Source: Synechococcus lacustris (GTDB lineage: Bacteria; Cyanobacteriota; Cyanobacteriia; PCC-6307; Cyanobiaceae). Taken from it: a DNA stretch of 64,000 nt. The stretch is taken from positions 186,001-250,000 of the forward strand of contig CAJAQB010000019.1 in the NCBI GenBank assembly GCA_903943975.1, given 5' to 3'. Position 1 is the stretch's first letter, and each line of letters opens with the position of its first letter. Under the pieces are notes generated by a model. It worked only from the letters and a program-made list of their open reading frames with translations, was not told the DNA's origin and made no database searches. Made by a program: the position numbers and the translations under genes. Shown here piece by piece: positions 18,987-28,512 of the stretch.

Positions 18987-20253
18987 TCCGTTGGGCGGCC
19001 TTCAGCACCTGGCCCATCACGGGCACAGGTGCTGAGGAGCCGTTGGAGATCATGCTCACGAATAGGGGGCCATCGCTGGTGAGCAAGCGGCCGGTGATCG
19101 CCTTAACGCCACTGATGGTGCCGGTTTTACCGCTGAAGCGCCCCTCAAGGCTGCTGCCACGGAAATAGCCTTCTAGGGTGCCCCGCTGGCCAACCACGGC
19201 CATGCTGCCGAAATAGTTCTGGGCATAGGGGTGTTGGTACATCCGCAATAACAGGGCGGTGAAGAAGCGTGTGGTGACTCGGTTGCTGCGATCGAGGCCA
19301 GAACCATCAATCACCGACACCCCCTGCATTGGCAATCCCTGTTGCCGCAACCAATCCATTGCCCGCTGTTCGGCCACCGGCAACGACCAGCTGCCGGTGC
19401 CCTCCCGCAGCAGCACCTCGGCGGTGAAGTTGTGGCTTTCGGCGTTGGCCAGGCTCATCAGGTGGTGCATCGAACTGGAGGGTTCGCTGAGCAACAGCAA
19501 ACTGCCCTCCGGCTCCGGCGTGCCCGCCGGCACGCTGCTGATCGCCACCTGACGGCCATTGCGACTGATTTCCTGGCTGATCAAGCGCTCTAGGCGGGCC
19601 GGGGGATCACTCACCGACATGTCTACGGCGTTGGCGGTGAGGGCCAGCCGGGTAATTGGGGCTCCGTAGCCATAGTCGCGGTCGGCATAGGACCAGCCCT
19701 GGGGCCACCAGCGGCTACGTGGTTCCTCCTCCAACTGCAGGCGCACGGTGCCAGTGGCCACGCCGCTGCTGCCGCCGGAACCGGAGGCGAGCTTGGCGAT
19801 GCGCCGTAATTGGGGGAAGCCCATGGTGGGATCACCGCTGCCCTGGAGCCGCAGGGTGCCATCGGGCAATTGCCACAACTCGGTGCTGAGGCGATGGTCT
19901 GGGCCGAGGCGATCGATGGCGATCGCCGTGCTGATCAATTTCTGATTGGAGGCCGGAATCCGGGGCCGGTCGCCGTTGATATCCGCCAGCAGGCGGCCAT
20001 TCTGATCCAGCACACTGATGCTCCAGACCGGCGCCTCATTGCCAACGGCGATCTGCAGCTGGCGCTGCAGGCTGGGACAACTGATCTGCGACTGATACAG
20101 CGGTAGCCCCATGGGGGCCAGCAGCGGCGGTGGCGTTGGCGCTGGCTGGCTCTGCTGGGCGTTGGCGGCCAGGGGCGCCAGGCTGAGGAGGGGCAGGCTG
20201 AGTACTGGCAGGCTGGCAGTGCCCAGGGTGATCAGCAGCTTGGAGAGCTTCAT
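18961..20253 (-). CDS. dacB: D-alanyl-D-alanine carboxypeptidase/endopeptidase (PBP4 family)
   Basis: A class C penicillin-binding protein that trims or cleaves peptidoglycan cross-links in the periplasm. The 430-residue precursor has a signal peptide (MKLSKLLITLGTASLPVLSL, cleavage probably after ANA). The three serine-peptidase motifs are present: SNQK in PASNQKLISTAIA, SHN in NAESHNFTAEVLL, and KTG in GRFSGKTGTISGVKAITG. Length and motif order match the DacB family. It lies one base after the DUF4330 gene, so the two are surely co-transcribed at the end of a run that begins with dapF. Confidence 0.94.
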   Translation of the reverse strand: MKLSKLLITLGTASLPVLSLPLLSLAPLAANAQQSQPAPTPPPLLAPMGLPLYQSQISCPSLQRQLQIAVGNEAPVWSISVLDQNGRLLADINGDRPRIPASNQKLISTAIAIDRLGPDHRLSTELWQLPDGTLRLQGSGDPTMGFPQLRRIAKLASGSGGSSGVATGTVRLQLEEEPRSRWWPQGWSYADRDYGYGAPITRLALTANAVDMSVSDPPARLERLISQEISRNGRQVAISSVPAGTPEPEGSLLLLSEPSSSMHHLMSLANAESHNFTAEVLLREGTGSWSLPVAEQRAMDWLRQQGLPMQGVSVIDGSGLDRSNRVTTRFFTALLLRMYQHPYAQNYFGSMAVVGQRGTLEGYFRGSSLEGRFSGKTGTISGVKAITGRLLTSDGPLFVSMISNGSSAPVPVMGQVLKAAQRINSCQQPL

Positions 20254-20254
20254 C

Positions 20255-20782
20255 TCAATGGCCTCCTATTTGCACATCACTCACGGTTCCATTGATCCGA
20301 TATAGGGAACCCTCCAGTTCGATTGGTGAGCCGATCTTGAGGGCCTGGTTACCCAGCACCACGCCGCCGGCGGTGCGCTGGCCCTCGCCCTTCAGCACAA
20401 AACGGGCATCAAAGGTGGAAAAACCACTGGCGTTTGGATCGGGGGCGGTGGTCACCTGGCCCGTGGGCAACACGACTGTGACCCGCCGTTCAATCGGGGT
20501 CACCGACTGCACGGTGACGCTGCCATGGGGCTGATTACGGATCACCAGGCTGGTTTTGCCCTCCGCCCGAATTTCCTTAAGCAGGCCACTGGGATCTGAG
20601 GCGGGGATCGCCTTCACATCCACGGTCACCAGCACCGGCTTAAAGGCGCCGGTGGCCTTGGCCACGGTGCCCGCCAGCTTCGGCGTCCAAACCACCCCTG
20701 CAACGGCAAGCAGCAACACCGCGGCGGCGCCGATGTCCACCAGGTTCCAACGGCGGACAGGGGTGTTCTGGGGCTCAGCCAT
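20255..20782 (-). CDS. DUF4330 family membrane-anchored protein
   Basis: A 175-residue protein with one N-terminal membrane helix after a short cytoplasmic stretch (RWNLVDIGAAAVLLLAVAGVVWTP, residues 12-35), then a beta-rich extracytoplasmic part. The opening NLVDIGAAAVLL and the later DARFVLKGEGQRTAGGVVLGNQALKIGSPIELEG match what I know of DUF4330, a family common in cyanobacteria and of unknown role. Its position one base before dacB hints at an envelope function, which is inference only. Confidence 0.8.
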   Translation of the reverse strand: MAEPQNTPVRRWNLVDIGAAAVLLLAVAGVVWTPKLAGTVAKATGAFKPVLVTVDVKAIPASDPSGLLKEIRAEGKTSLVIRNQPHGSVTVQSVTPIERRVTVVLPTGQVTTAPDPNASGFSTFDARFVLKGEGQRTAGGVVLGNQALKIGSPIELEGSLYRINGTVSDVQIGGH

Positions 20783-20849
20783 TAGCTCTTTCTATGCTGG
20801 CCGGAGCTTAGGAGGATTCCCAGGGGCAAGCCAGCCAGGCGAGCCGGGG

Positions 20850-21536
20850 TCAGCTGCTGAGATCTTTCATAAAACGATCCACCGAGCGCAAGCCCTGGCC
20901 AAAGCCATCGGTAAGGGCTTCATCGAGTTCCTCAGGCGCCGGCCGTTTTTCAAAGCTGCCTACGGCCCTGTAGCCATCCGGATCGAGTCGATAAAGCTGC
21001 CAGCGGTCGGGATAGGCATGGCGCAGGGCGGCAGCGGCCAGGGGTTGCAAGGTGTAGGCGCTTTGCCAGGGCGCCAAGAAACCCTTGCGCCGCTCCCGGG
21101 CAACGCTGCCAATACCCACCGCCGCATCTTCGAGGCGGCTGTTTAAGAGCACCACTGCACCGCCGTGCTGGCCGCAGAGCTGCTCAACCACCTCGTAATC
21201 GGGGGGACCCAGCGCCACCAGCAGCAGCAAATCCTCGGCAGGGCTAGCCGCAGACCCCTGGCGGCGGCACCAATCGCTAATGCTGTGGCAATACTCCGCC
21301 ACATCCGGGGCATCCCGCTTGGCCAGGGCTGTGGCACCGGCATCGGCAAACAGCAGTTGGCAAGCACGGGCTTCGCTGTGCAGGGCCACCTGCAGCCGCA
21401 AGGCCACCGGCTGCAAGCGCAGCCCCTCAAAGCGCAGATCCATAGTCCAACGGCCCTTGGCCTCGGCCGCCAGGGCCGCCTGCAGCGCTGCCACGGCCTC
21501 GGTTTCAGCGCTCATTAAATCAGCGGGAAGGGTCAT
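20850..21536 (-). CDS. DUF1995 family protein
   Basis: A 228-residue soluble protein assigned to DUF1995, a family shared by cyanobacteria and plastids (the plant LPA3 protein is a member linked to photosystem II assembly). Supporting segments are MTLPADLMSAETEAVAALQAA at the start, then CQLLFADAGATALAKRD, LLLVALGPPDYEVVEQLC, VVLLNSRLEDAAVGIGSVAR and FLAPWQSAYTLQPLAAAALRH. The start at ATG 21536 overlaps the stop of the upstream cysteine desulfurase as ATGA, which rules out the longer frame from 21617. A role in photosynthesis is family-based inference. Confidence 0.82.
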   Translation of the reverse strand: MTLPADLMSAETEAVAALQAALAAEAKGRWTMDLRFEGLRLQPVALRLQVALHSEARACQLLFADAGATALAKRDAPDVAEYCHSISDWCRRQGSAASPAEDLLLLVALGPPDYEVVEQLCGQHGGAVVLLNSRLEDAAVGIGSVARERRKGFLAPWQSAYTLQPLAAAALRHAYPDRWQLYRLDPDGYRAVGSFEKRPAPEELDEALTDGFGQGLRSVDRFMKDLSS

Positions 21537-22699
21537 GGGGCCCCAGCGGCAGCCAGTTCGTGTATCACCGATTCCAGCAGGCCGGGCAGGGGTTCGAGAT
21601 CTGCCTCGGTGATCCAAGGGCCAAGGCTGAGCCGTAAACCGGCCCGGGCTTGCTCTGGGCCGTAGCCCAGGGCCAGCAGGCTGGGGCTGGGCCCGTCACG
21701 GCCGCTGCTGCAGGCGGAACCACTGCTCACCGCCACGCCACGGCGAGCCAGGGCCCGCACCGCCGCCCTGCCGGCCAGGGGCCGCCCCTCCGGGGTTTGC
21801 AACAGCAGGCTGAGGTGGTGGGGCAGGCGCTGCTGGGGCGGGCCAGTGAACTGCAAACCAGGGATCTGGCCTAGGCGCTGGCGCAACCGATCGCGCAGGG
21901 CGGCCATGGCAGCGGCCAGGGCCGGCTGCTGCCCCTGGCGCAGGGCCAGGGCCGCCACCAGGCCGGCGGCCAACACTACGGGCTCCGTACCGGCCCGCAG
22001 ACCCCCCTCCTGGCCACCACCGGCCGAGGGCGGTTGCAAGCTCAAGCCAGGCTTGAGCAGCAGGGCGCCAATGCCGCGGGGCCCCTGGAATTTGTGGGCC
22101 GAAAGCGAGAGCAGATCAACCTGTGTTTGGCCCAGGTGAAGCGGTATCTGTCCCACCGCCTGCACGGCATCGCTGTGCAACAACACCCCGGCAGCACGGC
22201 AAAGGCTGGCAATCGCCTGCAGCGGCTGCACACTGCCCACCTCTGAATTAGCCCAGCCGATCGAAATCAGCCGGGTGGGGGGCGCCAGCAATGGCTCCAG
22301 CGCCTCAAGATCCACCAACCCCTGGTGGTTCACAGGAACGGTTTGCAGCTGCCAACCCTCCCGGGCCAGCTGGGCGGCGGCGGCGGCCACGGCGGGATGT
22401 TCGATCGCCCCCAGCAACAGTCGACCCGGCACCAGGGCACGGCAAACGCCAAACAGGGCCAGGTTGTTGGCCTCGGTGCCGCCGGAGGTAAATACCACCT
22501 GGGCATTGGCCCAACCCAGCAGCTCCGCCAATGCCAGCCGACTGCGCTCGAGCAACTCAGCGGCCGCCAGGCCGGCGGGATGGAGGCTGGAGGGATTGGC
22601 CCAGGCCGTGGCCTGGTGGGCCGCCATCGCCTCCAGCACCGCCGCCGCCGGGGGGGTGGCCGCACAGGCATCCAGGTAAAGCAGCGGGTTAGCGGCCAC
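21533..22699 (-). CDS. Cysteine desulfurase (NifS/IscS type)
   Basis: A class V PLP enzyme that removes sulfur from cysteine for Fe-S clusters and thio-modifications. The 388-residue protein shows LYLDACAATPPAAAVLEAM, WANPSSLHPAGLAA, VVFTSGGTEANNLALFG, the PLP lysine in LLSLSAHKFQGPRGIGALLL, and the active-site loop VAVSSGSACSSGRDGPSP with its catalytic Cys. The long loop and SGSACSSG make it a group I IscS/NifS type rather than SufS. It overlaps the dapF 3' end by 11 bases and the DUF1995 start by four. No scaffold gene is adjacent, so the client pathway is open. Confidence 0.93.
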   Translation of the reverse strand: MAANPLLYLDACAATPPAAAVLEAMAAHQATAWANPSSLHPAGLAAAELLERSRLALAELLGWANAQVVFTSGGTEANNLALFGVCRALVPGRLLLGAIEHPAVAAAAAQLAREGWQLQTVPVNHQGLVDLEALEPLLAPPTRLISIGWANSEVGSVQPLQAIASLCRAAGVLLHSDAVQAVGQIPLHLGQTQVDLLSLSAHKFQGPRGIGALLLKPGLSLQPPSAGGGQEGGLRAGTEPVVLAAGLVAALALRQGQQPALAAAMAALRDRLRQRLGQIPGLQFTGPPQQRLPHHLSLLLQTPEGRPLAGRAAVRALARRGVAVSSGSACSSGRDGPSPSLLALGYGPEQARAGLRLSLGPWITEADLEPLPGLLESVIHELAAAGAP

Positions 22700-23666
22700 T
22701 GATCCGGCGCCTGTTGCGTTCCTCCAGGGAATTGTTGGCGAGGTTCACCATCTGATCGAGGGAGAGATTGTCGAGCAGGGCCAGGGCCTGCTGGTAGCCG
22801 GCATCACTGGCCCCAGCAGAAGCCTCCGAGTTATCGGCCAAAACACCACTAAAAACATGGACCGCCGGCCCCGCCATCTGCAGGTGATCGTTGTCATCCC
22901 AGCGGATCTGCAGCGGGCCGCCTGGCAACTCAAGGCTGGCCTCCCGGCCGCAGGCGCCCCGCAGGTGGGTGGCCACCAGGCTGGCGCAGGCCCCCGTGCC
23001 ACAGGCCAGGGTGGGGCCCGCCCCCCGCTCCCATACCCGCAGCCGCAGGCGATCGGCGGCGATTACTTGCACGAAATGCACATTGGCCCGGGCCGGAAAG
23101 GCGGGATGTTGTTCAAGGGCCGGGCCGAGCCGCTCGAAATCCAGTTGCTCAAGGTCGAGCACCTGCACCACCGCATGGGGATTGCCCATGCCCACGGCTG
23201 CCACCCACAAGCGCTCGCCAGCCACCTCCAGCTCCTGGTCCGCCAGGGGATTACCGGCGGCAATGCTGGTGGGAATGGCGGCGGGCTCGAGGAAGGGACG
23301 GCCCATGTCAACGCTGACCAGGTCCCCCTCCAGCAGCTGGGGCACGATCCGGCCGGCGGCGGTTTCCACCTGCCAGCTCTTGCCCACCGGCGCAGCATCG
23401 AGATCAGCAAGAAAGCGGGCAAAGCAACGGATGCCGTTGCCGCACATCTCCGCCTCACTGCCATCGGCATTGAAGATCTGCATGCGCACATCCCCGCCGG
23501 CCTGGGGGGGTAGGGCGAGGATCAGGCCATCGGCACCGATCCCAAAATGACGGTCACAGAGCTGCTGGGCCGGCTCCCCGGCGAAGCTGGGCAGGGTTCC
23601 GGTTCGACCATCCAGGAGGATGAAATCGTTGCCCAGACCCTGATACTTGCGAAACGGCAGTGTCAA
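22689..23666 (-). CDS. dapF: Diaminopimelate epimerase
   Basis: DapF converts LL- to meso-diaminopimelate for lysine and peptidoglycan. The protein begins FRKYQGLGNDFILLDGRTG. It carries the two catalytic cysteines in EMCGNGIRCFARFL and LACGTGACASLVATHL, plus GNPHAVVQVLDL. At 325 residues it is longer than the usual 275-290. The excess is a tail after GPAVHVFSGVL of about 50 residues (ending EERNRRRISGR), whose last bases overlap the start of the cysteine desulfurase. It heads a minus-strand run and is divergent from hfq, the same neighbourhood as in other cyanobacteria. Confidence 0.95.
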   Translation of the reverse strand: MTLPFRKYQGLGNDFILLDGRTGTLPSFAGEPAQQLCDRHFGIGADGLILALPPQAGGDVRMQIFNADGSEAEMCGNGIRCFARFLADLDAAPVGKSWQVETAAGRIVPQLLEGDLVSVDMGRPFLEPAAIPTSIAAGNPLADQELEVAGERLWVAAVGMGNPHAVVQVLDLEQLDFERLGPALEQHPAFPARANVHFVQVIAADRLRLRVWERGAGPTLACGTGACASLVATHLRGACGREASLELPGGPLQIRWDDNDHLQMAGPAVHVFSGVLADNSEASAGASDAGYQQALALLDNLSLDQMVNLANNSLEERNRRRISGR

Positions 23667-23693
23667 CGGGCGCTCCTAGCCTGATCTGATCGT

Positions 23694-23981
23694 ATGGCCC
23701 CAGTTCCGGAGAACAGCATCGACACCTCCCTGCCGGGGGTGCGGCTGTTGCAGCAATGGATCCGCCAACGGCGGCAACTGCAGCTGCAACTGGCCAGCGG
23801 TAGCAAGCTCTCCGGACGCCTGCTATGGCAGGACCCGGAGTTCTATGCCCTGGAGTCTGCGGGCAAAGACGGCCCCCAGCTGTTGAACCGGGCCCTGGTG
23901 GAATCGATTCTTCCCTTAGAGCAGTCGAGCCCAGCACCGGCGACAATTCCTTCCCCGCGGCTGCCCCTGCCGCCGATCTGA
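23694..23981 (+). CDS. hfq: Cyanobacterial Hfq-like RNA-binding protein
   Basis: A 95-residue protein resembling the divergent cyanobacterial Hfq: [44 protein letters not shown] contains the Sm1 pattern, and [14 protein letters not shown] is in place of the usual Sm2 motif. Cyanobacterial Hfq forms hexamers, but the known homologue acts in type IV pilus function and motility rather than as a classic sRNA chaperone. The proline-rich tail ([18 protein letters not shown]) is disordered. It is eight bases upstream of leuS and divergent from dapF, matching the conserved gene order I know. Confidence 0.82.
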   Translation: MAPVPENSIDTSLPGVRLLQQWIRQRRQLQLQLASGSKLSGRLLWQDPEFYALESAGKDGPQLLNRALVESILPLEQSSPAPATIPSPRLPLPPI

Positions 23982-23989
23982 AGCACTGC

Positions 23990-26608
23990 ATGGCCAGCCC
24001 CGAGACCCGCTACAGCCCCAACGACCTGGAACCCCGCTGGCAGCAGCGCTGGCTGGAGCTGGGCCTCGATCGAACGCCAGCACCAAGCGCCGAGCGCAGC
24101 GAGAATTTTTATGCGCTCTCGATGTTCCCCTATCCCTCGGGGAACCTGCACATGGGCCATGTGCGCAATTACGTGATCACCGATGTGATCGCCAGGGTGC
24201 AGCGGCTCAAGGGCAAACGGGTGCTGCATCCGATGGGCTGGGATGCCTTTGGGCTGCCGGCGGAAAACGCCGCCATTGAACGGGGGGTGGATCCAGCCGA
24301 CTGGACCGAGCAAAACATCGCCCAGATGCGGGAGCAACTGAAACGCCTGGGGCTCTCAATTGATTGGGAGCGGGAACTCAGCACCTGCCGGCCCGACTAC
24401 TACCGCTGGACCCAGTGGCTGTTTTTGCAATTCCTGGAGGCGGGCCTGGCCTACCGCAAGGAGGCGAGCGTTAACTGGGATCCGATCGATCAAACCGTGC
24501 TCGCCAATGAGCAGGTAGACAGCGAAGGACGCTCCTGGCGCTCCGGCGCATTAGTAGAAAAACGTAAGTTACGCCAATGGTTTCTGCGGATCACCGCAGT
24601 GGCCGATGAATTGTTAGACGACCTAAAGCAACTGCAGGGTTGGCCCGAACGGGTGCGCACGATGCAGGCCAACTGGATCGGCCGCTCCACCGGCGCCACC
24701 CTGCGCTTCCCCCTGGCCCAAGGCGATGGCGCCATTGAGGTGTTCACCACCAGGCCCGACACAATTTTCGGCGTTAGCTATGTGGTGCTGGCGCCAGAAC
24801 ATCCCCTGGTGGAGCAATTCACCACAGCGGCCCAGCAGACGGCGGTGGCGGCATTCAAAGCAGAAGTGGCAACTGTTAGCGACCAGGATCGGGTCGCTGA
24901 AGACCGTCCCAAGCGGGGGGTGGCCCTAGGGGGCAGCGTGCGCCATCCCTTCAGCGATCGAGACGTACCCGTATGGATCGCTGACTATGTGTTGCCGGAT
25001 TACGGCACCGGCGCCGTCATGGGGGTGCCCGCCCACGACCAGCGCGACTTCAGCTTCGCCCGTAGCTATGGGCTGCCGATTACCACGGTGGTAGTGCCGG
25101 CGGTGGTAGTGCCGGGCCACCAAGCCGAAAGCCAGCCAGCCCAGCCCCCGGCCGCCCCCGAGCAGGCCTTCACGGAGCTCGGCACCCTGGTGAACTCGGG
25201 CGAATTTGATGGCCTCACGGGGGAGACAGCCAAGCAGGCAATCATCACGGCGGCAGTAGCGGCGGGGGTGGGGGCCGCCAAGGTGAATTTCCGGCTGCGG
25301 GATTGGTTGATCTCCCGTCAGCGCTACTGGGGCTGCCCGATCCCGGTGATCCACTGCGACAGCTGTGGGCCGGTGCCGGTGCCCGAGGAACAGCTGCCGG
25401 TGGAACTGCCCAGGGATGTGGACCTGAGCGGGGTGGGCGGCAGCCCCCTGGCCAAGGCAGAAGCCTGGAAGCACGTGGCCTGCCCAAGCTGCGGCCAGCC
25501 GGCCCAGCGGGAAACCGACACCATGGACACCTTCATGTGTTCCAGCTGGTATTACCTGCGCTACACCGACGCCAACAACCAGGGGCAGGCCTTCAGCCGC
25601 GCTGCAGTGGATGCCTGGATGCCTGTAGATCAGTACGTGGGCGGCGTGGAACACGCAATCCTGCACCTGCTCTACTCGCGTTTCTTTACCAAGGTGTTGG
25701 CCCAGCGGGGGCTGGTGGCTAGCAATGAACCGTTTAAACAGCTACTCACCCAGGGGATGGTGCAGGCAGTTACTTACCGCAACCCCAGCAGCCGTCGCTA
25801 CATCGCCCCGGCAGTGGTGGCCGATCCCAGCAATCCCCAAGACCCAGACAGCGGCGAAGCGCTGGAGGTGTTCTTCGAGAAGATGTCGAAGTCGAAGTAC
25901 AACGGCGTTGATCCCGGCGCCGTGATTGATCGCTACGGCGCCGACACGGCCCGGATGTTCATTCTGTTTAAGGCGCCCCCCGAAAAGGATCTGGAATGGG
26001 ATGACGCCGATGTGGAAGGGCAGTTCCGCTTCCTGCAACGGATCTGGCGCCTCTGTGAAGGGGCCAAGCAGGCGGGCCTAAGCCTGGCTCAACCCAGCCC
26101 CCTGCCAGAGCAGCTAAACCCCGCCGACCAGGAACTGCGCCGGGCGGTCCATAGGGCGATTGAGGCGATCAGTGAAGACCTAGATGGCGATGTGCAGTTC
26201 AACACCGCCATATCGGAACTGATGAAGCTCAGCAATGCGATGGGCGGCAACCTGGAGGCCGTAGCCGTGCCGGTGGCAGAAGAAGCCCTCGCCAGCTTGC
26301 TGGTGCTCTTGGCCCCGTTTGCGCCGCACCTCGCCGATGAACTCTGGGAACAGCTGGGGGGTAAGGGCAGCATCCATCAACAGCGCTGGCCGCTGCTGGA
26401 TGCCGCTGCCCTGGTGCGGGACACGGTGACCGTGGTGCTGCAGGTAAAGGGCAAGATGCGCGGCCAGCTGGAGGTGCCAGCCAGCACCGATGCCGCAGAA
26501 CTGGAAAGGCTGGCCCTGGCCAGCGACGTGGCAGTGAAGTGGTTAGAGGGTCAACCGCCCCGGCGGGTGATCGTGGTGCCAGGGAAACTGGTCAACCTCG
26601 TCCCCTAG
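23990..26608 (+). CDS. leuS: Leucyl-tRNA synthetase
   Basis: A class Ia synthetase charging leucine to tRNA-Leu. The ATG at 23990 ([21 protein letters not shown]) gives 872 residues, the normal size; the frame extends further upstream but only through hfq in another frame. The motifs HMGH ([16 protein letters not shown], about residue 53) and [12 protein letters not shown] (about residue 631) are intact. The editing domain ([39 protein letters not shown]) and the zinc-type insertion ([37 protein letters not shown]) are also intact. It follows hfq closely. Confidence 0.97.
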   Translation: MASPETRYSPNDLEPRWQQRWLELGLDRTPAPSAERSENFYALSMFPYPSGNLHMGHVRNYVITDVIARVQRLKGKRVLHPMGWDAFGLPAENAAIERGVDPADWTEQNIAQMREQLKRLGLSIDWERELSTCRPDYYRWTQWLFLQFLEAGLAYRKEASVNWDPIDQTVLANEQVDSEGRSWRSGALVEKRKLRQWFLRITAVADELLDDLKQLQGWPERVRTMQANWIGRSTGATLRFPLAQGDGAIEVFTTRPDTIFGVSYVVLAPEHPLVEQFTTAAQQTAVAAFKAEVATVSDQDRVAEDRPKRGVALGGSVRHPFSDRDVPVWIADYVLPDYGTGAVMGVPAHDQRDFSFARSYGLPITTVVVPAVVVPGHQAESQPAQPPAAPEQAFTELGTLVNSGEFDGLTGETAKQAIITAAVAAGVGAAKVNFRLRDWLISRQRYWGCPIPVIHCDSCGPVPVPEEQLPVELPRDVDLSGVGGSPLAKAEAWKHVACPSCGQPAQRETDTMDTFMCSSWYYLRYTDANNQGQAFSRAAVDAWMPVDQYVGGVEHAILHLLYSRFFTKVLAQRGLVASNEPFKQLLTQGMVQAVTYRNPSSRRYIAPAVVADPSNPQDPDSGEALEVFFEKMSKSKYNGVDPGAVIDRYGADTARMFILFKAPPEKDLEWDDADVEGQFRFLQRIWRLCEGAKQAGLSLAQPSPLPEQLNPADQELRRAVHRAIEAISEDLDGDVQFNTAISELMKLSNAMGGNLEAVAVPVAEEALASLLVLLAPFAPHLADELWEQLGGKGSIHQQRWPLLDAAALVRDTVTVVLQVKGKMRGQLEVPASTDAAELERLALASDVAVKWLEGQPPRRVIVVPGKLVNLVP

Positions 26609-26619
26609 GTCCCCAGGGC

Positions 26620-27063
26620 TCAGTGGGAGGGGTGTTGCTTGGCGTAGGCCCTCACGTATTCATCCATGGAGTTGCAGGGCATCCACTCCCCACCCATGGC
26701 ATGGGCACCGCTGCAGCCCATTTCCAGGGCCTTCTTTTCCGCCTCTGGCTTGGTGGGATACATGGTGGATTCCTTTTTCACCTGGGCAATGGCCGGGGGG
26801 CTGAACTGCATGCGGATCGGCCCCATGCCCACCACCCCGGCCCAGGCCACACCCATGGTGGTGATACCGGCCGTGATCACGCCCATGTTTACGGCGGCCA
26901 CACTGATCAAGCCCATACCCACAGCTCCAAGCGAAATCACCCCCATGGGTACCACGCCGATGGCGATCACCCCCATGGGCACCACCCCGATCGAAATGAT
27001 TCCCAGCGGGGCGATCCCAGTGGCAAGCAGGCGGGGCTTGTGGGAAGAGGGCTTTTCAGGCAT
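26620..27063 (-). CDS. DUF3721 protein with hydrophobic Gly-pentapeptide repeats
   Basis: A 147-residue protein in two parts. Residues 16-85 form 14 consecutive five-residue units of the type G-(V/I/A)-x-x-(M/I/L), alternating as decapeptides such as GVVPMGVIAI. The C-terminal 50 residues (MYPTKPEAEKKALEMGCSGAHAMGGEWMPCNSMDEY) match the small cyanobacterial domain DUF3721, with two conserved Cys. The start at ATG 27063 is preferred to the TTG at 27084. The repeats could be membrane-embedded or a beta-solenoid; I cannot tell which. It lies convergent to leuS, 11 bases from its stop. Confidence 0.75.
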   Translation of the reverse strand: MPEKPSSHKPRLLATGIAPLGIISIGVVPMGVIAIGVVPMGVISLGAVGMGLISVAAVNMGVITAGITTMGVAWAGVVGMGPIRMQFSPPAIAQVKKESTMYPTKPEAEKKALEMGCSGAHAMGGEWMPCNSMDEYVRAYAKQHPSH

Positions 27064-27152
27064 ATGGCTTGGGCAGATGGGCAAGGCTAGATAGCTGTTG
27101 GCTGGCTGGAGTGTGGCAGCGGCACTTGCATTGGTGCGGGGGCCGTGTCGAT

Positions 27153-27581
27153 TCAGAAATCACCCGGCAGCCGCAGCCGTGCCACCTGCATCGACATTCG
27201 CAGTTCCCGAAAAAAACAAAACAGCGCCACGATCAAGAAAGCCATGGTGAGGATGAAGGCAGGGATTACTAACAGAGAGAGATCCACAGGCGATACGGCG
27301 CTGATGAATAGCACCATGACCACAAAACAAACCAGGATTGCCGCCAAGGTGGCGAAGCTGAAGGCCCAATTCACCAGCAGCATCCGCCTTTTTTGTAGCC
27401 GCACCAGGTGGTCTCGGTTGCCGCTGGGCTGCTGGGTGACCATCGTCATCAATTGATCAAACAAGCGGGCTGCCCTTTGGCTGAGTACCCCGAGGAAAGC
27501 AAAGATGCCGGTGATCAGAAACACTGGAGCCACCGATAGCTGGATGGCCTTGGAGAGGCTGGTGGGAGGTATGGGCAGCAT
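27153..27581 (-). CDS. DUF2721 family membrane protein
   Basis: A 142-residue protein with three membrane helices: APVFLITGIFAFLGVLSQRAARL, then WAFSFATLAAILVCFVVMVLFI and LLVIPAFILTMAFLIVALFCFFREL. Between the first two is the basic loop RDHLVRLQKRRMLLVN. The order VFLITGIFAFLGVLSQRAARLFDQ, the RLQKRRMLLVNWA segment and the C-terminal FREL match DUF2721, a family of unknown role. ATG 27581 is chosen; the upstream extension to 27632 lacks membrane-protein character. Confidence 0.82.
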   Translation of the reverse strand: MLPIPPTSLSKAIQLSVAPVFLITGIFAFLGVLSQRAARLFDQLMTMVTQQPSGNRDHLVRLQKRRMLLVNWAFSFATLAAILVCFVVMVLFISAVSPVDLSLLVIPAFILTMAFLIVALFCFFRELRMSMQVARLRLPGDF

Positions 27582-27670
27582 CGCGGATCTGCAGCAGGGT
27601 CCCAGTGTGCTGCCTGCACCGGCAAGGGCCAAATGCTGATTAACTTTGGAGCCAGAACCAGTTCTTGCTT

Positions 27671-28477
27671 ATGCCGTCCTTCCCGATGCCGTCCCTGCCG
27701 ATCAGGCTTGCCCTGGCTGGGGGCCTGGCCGCTTGCCTCAGCCTGGCCCCCAGCCAACCGGCGCGGGCCCAGAACCTCAGCTTTCCAGCCCCTGGGGTGA
27801 TCTGCGATGGCTCCGCCAAGTTCTGCTACGACAAGCAGGGGCTATCGGTGGCCCTCACCGGCGTTGCCTATGGCCAACGGGCCCAACAAAAGGCATTGAC
27901 GAGCCTTAACAACGGCAACCCCAGCCAGGAGTTCAAACTCAGCAATGGCAGCGTTTGTAGCTTGGCCCTGGGCGCCTGCTGGGAGGACGGCTGGTCTAAG
28001 CGGCGCCTGGCCAACAACCTGAGCATGCAGCTGTTTGGGGTGGTGCCAGCGGTTAATCCCGCCTATCCCAACGGCGATGGCAACTATGGCAGCGTCAATG
28101 GCAATAGCAATGGCAACTGGAATTCTGATGGGGTAAGAAATTCCGGCATCTGCAGCCTCAGCCGTGCCGGCAGCCGGAACTTCGATGGACCCTGTGAACT
28201 GAAGCAGGTGCAGGGGCCCGGCGGCACTCGCTATCGGGTAAGGCTGGGGAACGGCACCAGCTTCACCTTTGTGAATCAAGGCAATGGCTACCGCATCCAA
28301 GACGCCATGGGCGGCAGCTGGCCCGTGCAATTTGTGGACCAGGGTCCCACTGGCATCTTCCGCTGGGGCAACAGCACCCTGGTGGCCACCCAAAGGGAAT
28401 GGAATGGCTACCAGCAGGGCCAACAAACCCCTGCCGGTCGCGCCCTCGGCAACCTGCTCGACAGCCTCTTCCGTTGA
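27671..28477 (+). CDS. Secreted YcgJ-like (Fels-1 prophage-like) protein
   Basis: A 268-residue precursor with a signal peptide (LPIRLALAGGLAACLSLAPSQPARAQ, cleavage after ARA). The mature N-terminus FPAPGVICDGSAKFCYDKQGLSVALTGVAYGQRAQQKAL resembles the YcgJ/Fels-1 prophage protein family: conserved Cys pair, 'GLS..LT', and a G-K/Q-R-A segment. The middle has a Gly/Asn-rich stretch (YPNGDGNYGSVNGNSNGNWN), and the C-terminal half is beta-rich (GTRYRVRLGNGTSFTFVNQGNGYRI). Function is unknown; a periplasmic or exported location is well supported. Confidence 0.7.
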   Translation: MPSFPMPSLPIRLALAGGLAACLSLAPSQPARAQNLSFPAPGVICDGSAKFCYDKQGLSVALTGVAYGQRAQQKALTSLNNGNPSQEFKLSNGSVCSLALGACWEDGWSKRRLANNLSMQLFGVVPAVNPAYPNGDGNYGSVNGNSNGNWNSDGVRNSGICSLSRAGSRNFDGPCELKQVQGPGGTRYRVRLGNGTSFTFVNQGNGYRIQDAMGGSWPVQFVDQGPTGIFRWGNSTLVATQREWNGYQQGQQTPAGRALGNLLDSLFR

Positions 28478-28512
28478 GTTGCTGGCCTGGCTGAGTTAGG
28501 CAGCTCAACACC

